Under the pieces are notes generated by a model. That model saw nothing but the letters and a program-made list of their open reading frames with translations. It ran no database searches and had not been told where the DNA came from. From positions 61,255-125,254 of the forward strand of contig DATGMD010000067.1 in NCBI GenBank assembly GCA_035293805.1: a stretch of 64,000 nt of DNA, in the 5' to 3' direction. Both the position numbers and the translations under genes were made by a program. Below are positions 1 through 7,125 of this stretch, piece by piece (positions within the stretch are counted from its first letter, which is position 1; each line of letters begins with the position of its first letter). The stretch is from JAJPHF01 sp035293805. GTDB taxonomy: Bacteria; Chloroflexota; UBA6077; JAJPHF01.

Positions 1-2
1 CC

Positions 3-347
3 GCCGACCAGGTCGCCTTCGTGGCCGTCAGCGTCGATCCTCCCCACGACGACGCCGCGGCCGCGCAGGCCTTCGTCGCGCAGCACCGCCTGACAGGTCG
101 CCTCCGCTACCTCGTCGGCACGCAGGCCGAGCTGCAGCCCGTCTGGTCGGCGTACTACATGTACGTCGCGCCGTCGCCTAGCGACGACCCGGCCGAGCGC
201 GCCGCGGCCAACTACGCCGCCCGCACGGCGACCCACACCGACGCCCTGTTCGTTATTGACCGGCAGGGGCGCGAGCGCACGCTGCTGCGGAGCGACTTCG
301 AGCCGGAGGCACTGGCCAGCACCCTCAAGCGGCTGCTCGGCGAGTAG
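3..347 (+). CDS. SCO1/SenC-type thioredoxin-fold protein, C-terminal part
   Basis: The reading frame is open from the window edge, so the N-terminus and the CxxxC copper/redox motif lie upstream and are not visible. The visible ~114 residues carry the strand-loop VAVSVDPPHDD, typical of SCO1/SenC and AhpC-like thioredoxin folds, and near the end the block THTDALFVIDRQGRER, which matches the SCO-family H-x-x-x-x-x-x-D copper-site region. SCO proteins are membrane-anchored chaperones that deliver copper to the CuA site of cytochrome oxidase. The ATG-less 5' end means the real start is not in this window. The family call rests on these two blocks; a generic peroxiredoxin-like protein is the alternative. 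Confidence 0.7.
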   Translation, partial: ADQVAFVAVSVDPPHDDAAAAQAFVAQHRLTGRLRYLVGTQAELQPVWSAYYMYVAPSPSDDPAERAAANYAARTATHTDALFVIDRQGRERTLLRSDFEPEALASTLKRLLGE

Positions 348-471
348 CGCCGTCCTCTCAAGCCGTCTCCACAATCCCTCCACAGCCCCTGCGGGTCTGC
401 TTAACGGAAGCCCTCGATACTCCATTCTGCAGGGAGCAATGACGCGGCTCCCCAACACAAGGAGGTGGCAG

Positions 472-1416
472 GTGAGACGTCGGATTGCAATAGGCGTGGT
501 GGCCGCGGCGGTCGTCGCGCTGGGCGTGGTCGGCCTGGCAGGGCCGATCCGGGGCGCCGGGGGCGCGGCGACCGCGCTCGCCCAGGCGCAGGGCGGCCCG
601 GGCCAGGGCACGCCCGGTCCCAGCCAGGGCCCCAGCGGCCCGAACCAGAGCCCCGGCGGCCCGCGCCAGGGACCCGGCGGGCCGGTCGGCATGGGCCTGC
701 GCGCGGCGATGGAGGCGGTGGCCAACAGCCTGGGGATGTCCCCGGCCGATCTGCGACAGGCCCTCCGCAACGGCCGGAGCCTGGCCGACGTGGCGGCGGC
801 GCACGGCATGGACCAGGCGACGCTGCTGCAGACTATCACGAACGCGGCGCGCACCCAGCTTGACCAGGCCGTCGCCAACGGCCGGCTCACGCGTGGCCAG
901 GCCGACGCGCTGCTCAACGTGGTGCAGCAGTTCGGCCCGCAGATCGTGACCCGCACCGGCCCGGCGGGCGGCCCCTTCGGCTTCGCGCCCGGGCGTGGCC
1001 CGCGCCAGGGCCGCGGGCCCGGGCCGCGCGGGCACTGGGGCCGCGATCGCGGCGCGATGCTGCGCCCCGTCGCGGACCTGCTCGGCATGACGCCGCGCGA
1101 GATCATCCAGGCGCGGCGCCAGGGCCAGAGCCTGGCGCAGATCGCCGCCGCGAAGGGCGTCGACCAGACGACCCTCGTGCAGACGATCACCAGCGCGCTG
1201 AAGAGCCGCCTGGATGCTGCCGTCGCGGCGGGGCGGCTGTCGCAGGACCGCGCCGACGCGCTGTACCAGCGGGCCCAGCAGGCCGTGCCCCAGCTGGTCA
1301 CGCGCACTGACGTGACGGGCGCGCAGCGCGGCCCGCAACCGAACGGCGCTCGCCCCAACGGCGGCCCACAGGCCCCGCGCGGCGGCGCCCCAGGCCCGCA
1401 GGGCCCCGCGCAGTAG
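472..1416 (+). CDS. Secreted protein with two tandem helical repeats
   Basis: I chose GTG 472 because AAGGAGG at 459-465 lies 6 nt upstream; an in-frame ATG at 439 is the alternative. The product is about 314 aa with a signal peptide (basic RRR then a hydrophobic stretch, residues 1-35). A Gly/Pro/Gln-rich linker follows, then two copies of an ~84-residue unit (about 76-160 and 196-279). Each contains an LGMS/T-P-x-[DE]-[LI] start, a SLAxIAAxxGxDQxTL helix and a [AG]RLxxxxADAL segment, and ends in VTR. The units are separated by an Arg/Gly-rich linker and the tail is Pro/Gly-rich. Similar repeat units occur in secreted proteins of Chloroflexota and Actinobacteria, but I know no function. It directly precedes a two-component system, which could regulate or be regulated by envelope changes (inference). 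Confidence 0.7.
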   Translation: MRRRIAIGVVAAAVVALGVVGLAGPIRGAGGAATALAQAQGGPGQGTPGPSQGPSGPNQSPGGPRQGPGGPVGMGLRAAMEAVANSLGMSPADLRQALRNGRSLADVAAAHGMDQATLLQTITNAARTQLDQAVANGRLTRGQADALLNVVQQFGPQIVTRTGPAGGPFGFAPGRGPRQGRGPGPRGHWGRDRGAMLRPVADLLGMTPREIIQARRQGQSLAQIAAAKGVDQTTLVQTITSALKSRLDAAVAAGRLSQDRADALYQRAQQAVPQLVTRTDVTGAQRGPQPNGARPNGGPQAPRGGAPGPQGPAQ

Positions 1417-1547
1417 GCGCGGGCGCCTGACGAGCGCAAGCGCCCCGCCTGCCCCGGCGCGCGCCCCCCGGGCGCCGGGGTTGGCGCGGCGCTCGCGCTC
1501 GCGTGCAACACCGCTGGCCCCTATCCGGCACGCGCGCTCGGCGGTAC

Positions 1548-1597
1548 GATAATGACAGACGTGCCCGGCGACGCCGGCCGGCGCAGCCGGCGTCGCC
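1548..1597 (+). promoter_or_regulatory. Promoter -10 and 12-bp hairpin in leader of the two-component operon
   Basis: The 297-bp gap between the repeat protein and the response regulator holds a GATAAT hexamer at 1548-1553 preceded by TAC. Just downstream is a perfect 12-bp hairpin: GGCGACGCCGGC at 1567-1578, a 7-nt loop, and its complement at 1586-1597. Further on, TGATCG occurs twice, two bases apart, around 1625-1638. If -10 is right, the hairpin lies at the 5' end of a ~150-nt leader. No convincing -35 is visible. Function is inferred. Confidence 0.4.
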
Positions 1598-1713
1598 AAC
1601 TAGCGGCGTCACCGAGTAGTATTGTGATCGATTGATCGCGCCCCGGGGCCGAACCCGCCGGCGGCCCCGCCGGCTCAGCATTCGCGGCGGACGCGAGCGC
1701 CAGGGAGATTAGC

Positions 1714-2451
1714 GTGGCACGCGGGACGGTCCTCGTAGTAGACGACGAGCCGAAAATCGTCGACATTGTGCGTGCCTATCTGGCGCGCGAAGACTATCGC
1801 GTGCTGGTGGCCTACGACGGCCGCGAAGCGCTGGCGCTCGCGCGCCGCGAGCGGCCCGACCTCATCGTGCTCGATTTGATGCTGCCCGAGGTCTCGGGCT
1901 GGGACGTGTGCCGCACGCTGCGCGCCGAGTCGGCGGTGCCGATCCTCATGCTCACCGCCCGTGACGACACCACCGACAAGATTGTCGGGCTGGAGCTGGG
2001 CGCCGACGACTACCTGGCCAAGCCGTTCGACCCCAAGGAGCTGGTGGCGCGCGTCCACGCGGTCCTGCGGCGCGCCGCCTCCCCCGGGGCCGGCAGCGGC
2101 ATCCTGCGGCACGGCGACCTGGAGATCGACCGCGAGCGGCATGTCGTGCGCCGCGGCGGCCAGCCGGTAAACCTGACGCCGAGCGAGTTCGCGCTGTTGC
2201 AGGCCCTCGCCGAGCGTCCGGGGCGCGTCTGGACCCGCCTGCAGCTGCTCGACCGCTTGCAGGGCGTGGCCTTCGAGGGCTACGAGCGAGCGGTCGACAG
2301 CCACGTCAAGAACCTCCGCCAGAAGCTCGAGCCTAACCCGCGCCAGCCCCGCTACGTGCAGACCGTGTACGGCGTGGGCTATAAGCTGGGCGACGCCGAG
2401 GAGCCGGTCGGCGCGGCGCCCGGGGCCGCCGAGGAGGCGGACGATGCGTAG
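1714..2451 (+). CDS. OmpR/PhoB-family response regulator
   Basis: The receiver domain (about residues 1-120) has the acidic pair D10-D11, the phospho-acceptor D54 in IVLDLMLPE, and the conserved Lys in LAKPFDPKEL. A winged-helix DNA-binding domain follows (about 130-232), with the typical LTPSEFALLQ, SHVKNLRQKLE and VQTVYGVGYKL blocks. Length (245 aa) is normal for the class. GTG 1714 is chosen because AGGGAG sits about 6 nt upstream. The last 8 nt overlap the start of the histidine kinase, so the pair is translationally coupled and the kinase is the likely phosphodonor. Target genes cannot be read from the sequence. The short acidic C-terminal extension after the winged helix is unremarkable. 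Confidence 0.95.
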   Translation: MARGTVLVVDDEPKIVDIVRAYLAREDYRVLVAYDGREALALARRERPDLIVLDLMLPEVSGWDVCRTLRAESAVPILMLTARDDTTDKIVGLELGADDYLAKPFDPKELVARVHAVLRRAASPGAGSGILRHGDLEIDRERHVVRRGGQPVNLTPSEFALLQALAERPGRVWTRLQLLDRLQGVAFEGYERAVDSHVKNLRQKLEPNPRQPRYVQTVYGVGYKLGDAEEPVGAAPGAAEEADDA

Positions 2452-4258
2452 CCTGGGCGTCCGCTTGGCACTGGCCTTCCTGGCCGTCATCGTCGTCAGC
2501 GTCGGCGGGGTGGCCGTGCTCGCCGGCCGCGAGACGGCCAACGAGTTCCAGACCTACGTCGAGCGTGGCCGCGTCGTGTACCTGGAGCGCGTGGGCAATG
2601 GGCTGGCCGGCTACTACCGCGCCCGCGGCACCTGGAGCGGCGTGGAGCCGCTGCTGGAAGGCTGGCTCCGCGGGCCGCTCGACCGCCTGGCCGTCGCCGA
2701 TGCGAACGGCATCGTGGTGGCCGACACGGCCGGCCGCGCCGTGGGCGAGTCGGCCGCCGACGCCGGACTGGGGCCGGGCACGGCCCTCGTCGTGGACAAT
2801 CAACAGGCCGGCACCCTCTACGCGACCGTCAGTGGCGCCGCGTTCCACCACCCGCCGCAGGCGATTGCGCTCGACCAGAACGAGGCGGACCGGCTCCGCT
2901 CGCGCCCGCCCGGCAGCGCGGACGCCGCCGCGCCGCGCGGCAGCCCGCGCGAGCGCGAGGCGGAGGGGCCGCCGCGCACAGCGGGCGGCCTCTTCCCGCC
3001 GGCGCCGTCGCCCACCTCGCCGACCTCGCTCGAAGCCGGGTTCCTGGAGCGCGTCGATCGGGCGATCCTTTACTCGGCCGGCGCGGCAGCCGCGCTCGCC
3101 GGGCTGCTCAGCCTGCTGCTCGCGCGGCAGCTCGCCCATCCGCTCCGCGAGCTGGCGGCCGGCGCGCGGCGCGTCGCGGCCGGCGACCTGACGCACCGCG
3201 TCGCGGTGCGCGGCGCCGACGAGGTCGGCGCGGTGGCCGTCGCCTTCAACGACATGGCCGCCAGCCTCGAGCGAGCCGAGCAAGCCCGCCGCGCCCTCAT
3301 CGCGGACGTCGCCCACGAGCTGCGCACGCCGCTGACGGTCATCGAGGGCACGGTCGAGGCGATGGTCGACGGCGTCTACCCCGCCGATGCCGAGCGCCTG
3401 GGCTCGATCCGCGAGGAGGTCGCCCTCTTGACGAAGCTGGTCGCGGACCTGCGCGAGCTGTCGCTGGCGGAGGCCGGCGGACTGCGGCTGGAGCCCGAGC
3501 CGCTGGAGCCCGCGGCGCTCGTGCGGCGAGCGGTGGCCGCGGCCGGCGCCCGCGCCGAGGCCCGCCACGTCAACCTCGTCGCCGATGTGGCCGACGATCT
3601 GCCGCTCGTCAGCGCCGACGCCGCGCGCGTGACGCAAGTCTTCGGCATCCTCCTCGACAACGCGCTCCGCTATACGCCCGCTGGTGGCCAGGTAATCGTG
3701 GGCGCGGCCGCCGAGACGCGCGTCGCCGCAGTGGAGCGCGCCGACGATGCCGACGGCGTGCTCGCGCGCTGGCGGCACGCGGCACCGCATGCGCCGGAGC
3801 GGCCGCCGGGCGCCCCCCCCGCCGACGATCTCGCCGACCAGGACCACCATCGCGCTGCCCCGCGGGCGGCGGCGGGACGGGGCGTGCGTTTCTGGGTCGC
3901 CGACAACGGCTCGGGCATCGGCCCCGACGATCTGCCCCACATCTTCGAGCGCTTCTACCGCGCCGACCCGTCGCGCGCGCGGCGCAGCGGCGGCTCCGGC
4001 CTGGGGCTGGCTATCGCGCGCCGCTACGTCGAGGCCCACGGGGGCGTGATCTGGGCCCAAAGCCCCAGCGTCCCGCCCACCGATGGCGCCCCGGGCGGCC
4101 GCGGCACGACCATCGCCTTCTGGCTGCCGGCGACGGTAGCCGCGGGCCACTCGGGCACCGCCGACGCGCCATCCGCGAGCCGCCCGGCCGCCGACGGCGC
4201 CTCCGCCGCCGTCCAGGCGCCCGTGCTGCGCGCCTGGGCCCGCCTCGCCCGGCCCTGA
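2444..4258 (+). CDS. HAMP-containing sensor histidine kinase
   Basis: This is a membrane sensor kinase partnered with the preceding response regulator; ATG 2444 overlaps that gene's stop. Transmembrane helix 1 is at about 7-27. An extracytoplasmic sensor region (28-205) ends in a Pro/Ser-rich stretch, and a second helix lies at about 206-226. A HAMP domain follows. The H-box is VAHELRTPLTV with phospho-acceptor H291, then come N-box (LDNALRYTP), G1 (VADNGSGI), F-box (FERFYR) and G2 (GGSGLGLAI). Oddly, about 60 residues of Ala/Pro/Asp/His-rich sequence separate the strand after the N-box from the strand leading into G1, where most kinases have fewer than 10. The C-terminus also has an Ala/Pro-rich tail. 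The signal sensed is unknown. Confidence 0.93.
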   Translation: MRSLGVRLALAFLAVIVVSVGGVAVLAGRETANEFQTYVERGRVVYLERVGNGLAGYYRARGTWSGVEPLLEGWLRGPLDRLAVADANGIVVADTAGRAVGESAADAGLGPGTALVVDNQQAGTLYATVSGAAFHHPPQAIALDQNEADRLRSRPPGSADAAAPRGSPREREAEGPPRTAGGLFPPAPSPTSPTSLEAGFLERVDRAILYSAGAAAALAGLLSLLLARQLAHPLRELAAGARRVAAGDLTHRVAVRGADEVGAVAVAFNDMAASLERAEQARRALIADVAHELRTPLTVIEGTVEAMVDGVYPADAERLGSIREEVALLTKLVADLRELSLAEAGGLRLEPEPLEPAALVRRAVAAAGARAEARHVNLVADVADDLPLVSADAARVTQVFGILLDNALRYTPAGGQVIVGAAAETRVAAVERADDADGVLARWRHAAPHAPERPPGAPPADDLADQDHHRAAPRAAAGRGVRFWVADNGSGIGPDDLPHIFERFYRADPSRARRSGGSGLGLAIARRYVEAHGGVIWAQSPSVPPTDGAPGGRGTTIAFWLPATVAAGHSGTADAPSASRPAADGASAAVQAPVLRAWARLARP

Positions 4259-4259
4259 G

Positions 4260-4289
4260 CCGTGGCGGCCGGCGCGCCGGCCGCCACGG
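4260..4289. repeat. 30-nt perfect palindrome after the kinase gene
   Basis: Immediately after the kinase stop codon (TGA 4256-4258) lies a fully self-complementary 30-mer (centre GGCGCGCC, ends CCGTGG/CCACGG). It has no T-tract, so it is not a canonical intrinsic terminator. It may serve as a 3'-end stabilising or termination hairpin. Confidence 0.6.
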
Positions 4290-4469
4290 GATCTCCCGCC
4301 CCACTCCGACGGTCGGCTATTCCCGCGCTCCGCGTCAGATGGCCAGTCCGGGTAGGCGCCTCGCGCCCGCCGGGCCGCCGACGGACCCGCCCCGCCGATG
4401 CCGCCGAGGGCGGCAGCCCGAGGCTCGCGCCGACGCCCCTTCGCTTTGCTGGCGTTTGGGAGGGGGGTG

Positions 4470-4475
4470 TAGAAT
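4470..4475 (+). promoter_or_regulatory. -10 element upstream of the DUF151 gene
   Basis: TAGAAT matches the sigma-70 -10 consensus at 5 of 6 positions and lies 128 nt before the chosen GTG start at 4603. No strong -35 is visible 16-18 nt upstream, where the sequence is GC-rich. This is a candidate only. Confidence 0.35.
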
Positions 4476-4602
4476 ACCCGAAAGACGCGGGGCCCATCCG
4501 ATCCGGTCGCGGCCCAGGCGTGCTCCGCTTGATGTCGCCGTGTCCGCGCCTGGCGGCCGGCGCGTATGCCTCCGCGGCTGGCCCGGCAAAGGAGATCCAA
4601 AG

Positions 4603-5160
4603 GTGATCGAGGTCTACGTCGAGAGCATCCGCGTCAATATGGCGAACTACAAGCGCGTGGTCATGCTGAAAGAGAAGACCGGGTCGCGCTTCTTGCCTAT
4701 CTGGATCGGCCAGTTCGAGGCCGACGCCATCGCCATACCGATGCAGAACGTGCCGGTCAGCCGGCCCCTCACCCACGACCTCCTCGGCCGCGTGGTCCAG
4801 CAGCTCGGCGCCAAGCTCACCCAGATCGTCATCAACGATCTCGCCGACGAGACCTTCTACGCGCGCCTCATCCTCGACCAGAACGGCCAGCACCTGGAAG
4901 TCGACTCGCGCCCCAGCGACGCCATCGCGCTGGCCATTCGCGCCAAAGTGCCGATCTTTGTAGAAGAGGCCGTGCTGGACCAGGCTGGCATGGTATTTGA
5001 AACAGAGGAAAGTGAAGGCGAGACCGGCACGACCAAACACGAGGCCACTCCGATCGACGAGGAAAAGCTCTCGGTGTTCAAGCAGTTCATCGAGACGCTC
5101 GACATCGATGACCTGGGCAAGGGTGGCGGCAGTACCGAGAGCAAAGAACCGAAGAAGTGA
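4603..5160 (+). CDS. Bifunctional nuclease family protein (DUF151)
   Basis: Start GTG 4603 is preferred because AAAGGAG at 4588-4594 lies 8 nt upstream and homology begins at IEVYVESIRV. The first ~130 residues carry the DUF151 signature: FLPIWIGQFEADAIA, the RPLTHDLL block, FYARLIL and the VDSRPSDAIALAIR block. An acidic C-terminal extension of ~50 residues is rich in Glu/Lys. Family members have RNase/DNase activity or act in stress responses in plants and bacteria; the physiological substrate here is unknown. It is followed by a small zinc-ribbon gene on the same strand, 61 nt downstream, and the two may be co-transcribed. Confidence 0.88.
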   Translation: MIEVYVESIRVNMANYKRVVMLKEKTGSRFLPIWIGQFEADAIAIPMQNVPVSRPLTHDLLGRVVQQLGAKLTQIVINDLADETFYARLILDQNGQHLEVDSRPSDAIALAIRAKVPIFVEEAVLDQAGMVFETEESEGETGTTKHEATPIDEEKLSVFKQFIETLDIDDLGKGGGSTESKEPKK

Positions 5161-5221
5161 CGCCCCCCGCGGACGGACACTCGCCGCGGCAACGGGGGCG
5201 TTGCCGCGGGCGAGGGACGTT

Positions 5222-5572
5222 ATGGAGCGCCACGAGGGCCTGATCCGCCATCTCATGGACACGGTGCGCTGCTCCGTCTGCAGCGGCACTTACGCGTACG
5301 AGAACGTCAGCGTGCTGGGCCACCAGGACGAGTTGTGGTTCCTCACGGTCACCTGCCCTGACTGCCGTACCCAGGGCCTGATCGCCGCCCTCGTCCGTGA
5401 CGAGGAGCCCCAGCCCACGGCCCCCGCGCCGGCCGACGCCGGCCAGGCCGCGCCGCCGGCGGCCGACACGGCCCCCAGCGACGCGCCGATCAGCGAGGCC
5501 GACGTGGCGGCCATGCGGGAGTTCCTCCGCACCTTCCAGGGCAACTTCGCGGCCGCCGTCAGCGGCCGCTAG
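5222..5572 (+). CDS. Small zinc-ribbon protein
   Basis: A 116-aa protein starting at ATG 5222, after GAGGGA about 6 nt upstream. It has two CxxC knuckles (C17/C20 and C45/C48) separated by 24 residues, forming a rubredoxin-like zinc ribbon. An Ala/Pro-rich linker follows, then a short predicted helix (DVAAMREFLRTFQGNF) at the C-terminus. The architecture suggests a protein or nucleic-acid binding adaptor, but I recognise no characterised family. It sits directly downstream of the DUF151 gene, so a shared transcript is likely. The next gene on the right is convergent. Confidence 0.7.
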   Translation: MERHEGLIRHLMDTVRCSVCSGTYAYENVSVLGHQDELWFLTVTCPDCRTQGLIAALVRDEEPQPTAPAPADAGQAAPPAADTAPSDAPISEADVAAMREFLRTFQGNFAAAVSGR

Positions 5573-5675
5573 AGGAGCCACCGCTCCCGCCCTCCACTGC
5601 GGCGGACGACAGACCAGCGCCTCCAAGCCTCCTGCGCCGGGGCCGCGAGTTACCGGCAGAGAGCCGCCACTCGGA

Positions 5676-6011
5676 CTACTCGTCGACCGGGCGACGCAGC
5701 GCCAGCGGCGAGGGTAGGGCCAGCGGAGAGAGGACCCGCAGGCGCGGGCGGGACGCGGCGGGCAGCGCGGCGCGCACGCGGGGCGCCAGCGCCCGCAAGG
5801 CTACGCGCCCCACCACGGGCGCGGCGGCGATCGCCAGCGCGCGCAGCAGCGGCGCGGCAGTCTGTAGCGCCTGCGTCGCGCCCGACGGCTCGGCGGACGG
5901 CGCCCACTGCGCCCGCCGGTAATACCGCTCCACGCGGCGGCCCGCGGCGCTCTCCACGCGCCGCTCCACGTACTCCTCGACAGTCACGGCCCACCGCGCG
6001 TCCTTGCCCAT
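5676..6011 (-). CDS. Small hypothetical protein
   Basis: I place the start at ATG 6011 because GGGGGCGAG precedes it, giving 111 aa; a longer frame begins at 6089. The N-terminus has KDARWAVTVEEYVERRVES. A stretch of Ala/Leu-rich residues follows (about 53-85) that could form one membrane-associated helix, then an Arg/Pro-rich tail. A second open frame overlaps in another phase, so coding status is only moderately supported. It lies downstream of the Nudix regulator on the same strand, 91 nt away, and could be co-transcribed with it. No function can be proposed. Confidence 0.45.
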   Translation of the reverse strand: MGKDARWAVTVEEYVERRVESAAGRRVERYYRRAQWAPSAEPSGATQALQTAAPLLRALAIAAAPVVGRVALRALAPRVRAALPAASRPRLRVLSPLALPSPLALRRPVDE

Positions 6012-6102
6012 CTCGCCCCCTGTAGCCCTTCCCCGTATCGTCACTTGACCCAACGCCCCTCCGGCGCGGCACGGCAGCGGCGCCACCACGGCCCCGTACG
6101 TC

Positions 6103-6954
6103 TCACCAGCGGTAGAACTCGCGGCGCTCGTCGCCCGGGCGCCCGACGAACTCGTACAGGCGCGCGGGCCGGCCCGGCCCCTCCGGGCGCGCCTCGCCTA
6201 CTACGCGCAGCGGCGGCCGGCCGAAGCCGTCGTCCGCGGGCCCCTCTGCCAGGCGACCGAAGACGCGCAGGAAGTTGCTGAACGGCAGCTGCCGCTCCGT
6301 GCGGTCCAGGATCGCCAGGTAGGCGCGGTACAACTGGCGCAGGGTGAACCGCGCGGGCACCAGCTCGAAGGCGATGTTCGAGTACTTCAGCTTCGAGCGC
6401 AGGCGTGTGACCGCCACGTCGAGCACGGCGGCGTGATCGAACGCCAGCGGCACCCGCGCCAGACGGTCGACGGGCACCCAGGCGGCAGCCCGCGCGTCGC
6501 CCGGTCCGGGCAGCCGCACCCGCGACGCCGCCACGAGGGCCAGGTAGACGACCGAGACGGTGCCGCTCGGATCGCGGCCCGGCTCGCCGAAGCTGGCGAG
6601 CTGCTCCAAGTGCGCGCCCGCGACGCCAGTCTGCTCGGCCAGCACCCGCGCCGCCGCCTCGCCCAGCGACTCGTCGCGCCCCAGCCGCCCCCCCGGCAGC
6701 GCCCACCAGCCACGCAGCGGCGCCTCCACCCGGCGCGTCAGCACGACCTGCAGCGCGTCGCGCTCGGCCTCGGGGTGCGGCGCGACGGTAAACACGCACA
6801 CGTCGACGGCCACCGGCCGCGACGCGGCCGCCGCCTGGCCATTGGCGAGATGGAGCCCGCCGCGCTCCCCCGGCGGGCGCTCGGGCGCCCAGTCCCGCGG
6901 CGGGGCCGGCTGCTCCCAGGGGCGGAGTGCTGGAGCGGCGACATCGACGTCCAT
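6103..6954 (-). CDS. Nudix-domain protein with winged-helix C-terminus (NrtR-like regulator)
   Basis: Residues about 45-190 form a Nudix domain (VDVCVFTV, PLRGWWALPGG), and the C-terminal ~75 residues resemble the winged helix of NrtR-type regulators (FTLRQLYRAYLAIL...FSNFLRVFG). The Nudix box runs from G to V with the right spacing, but two of its glutamates are changed (R-V-L-A-E-Q instead of R-E-U-x-E-E). Pyrophosphatase activity is therefore doubtful. NrtR proteins use a Nudix domain to sense ADP-ribose or related NAD metabolites and repress NAD genes. The gene is divergent from the helicase gene, and a 15-nt palindrome lies between them. A plain Nudix hydrolase is the alternative. Confidence 0.8.
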   Translation of the reverse strand: MDVDVAAPALRPWEQPAPPRDWAPERPPGERGGLHLANGQAAAASRPVAVDVCVFTVAPHPEAERDALQVVLTRRVEAPLRGWWALPGGRLGRDESLGEAAARVLAEQTGVAGAHLEQLASFGEPGRDPSGTVSVVYLALVAASRVRLPGPGDARAAAWVPVDRLARVPLAFDHAAVLDVAVTRLRSKLKYSNIAFELVPARFTLRQLYRAYLAILDRTERQLPFSNFLRVFGRLAEGPADDGFGRPPLRVVGEARPEGPGRPARLYEFVGRPGDERREFYRW

Positions 6955-7039
6955 GTGCTCCTCTTAGCCGATTGCCGGCAGACGGTCAAGGCGGCCGGGC
7001 AGCTCATAATCGCCCTCCCGCGCTCCGTCGTCTACCGCC

Positions 7040-7054
7040 TACAATGGCATTGTA
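7040..7054. promoter_or_regulatory. 15-nt palindrome overlapping the helicase -10 element
   Basis: TACAATG-G-CATTGTA is a perfect inverted repeat whose left half (TACAAT) matches a -10 hexamer for the rightward helicase gene. It sits between the divergent NrtR-like gene and the helicase, the expected place for an operator of the regulator. Binding is inferred, not shown. Confidence 0.5.
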
Positions 7055-7125
7055 CGCGCTTGCCAGCTGCGCGAGTGGCATGCGGCGTGCGGTAGCTGGC
7101 GCGAGTGAGGACCAAGGGAGCCGAC

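Noticed and set aside
358..1599. Long minus-strand open frame opposite the repeat protein
   Set aside because: Arg/Ala-rich antisense frame caused by high GC; the opposite strand has a signal peptide, repeat homology and a strong ribosome site.
2333..4600. 755-codon minus-strand frame over the two-component genes
   Set aside because: It covers well-supported response regulator and kinase genes on the plus strand and has no recognisable domain.
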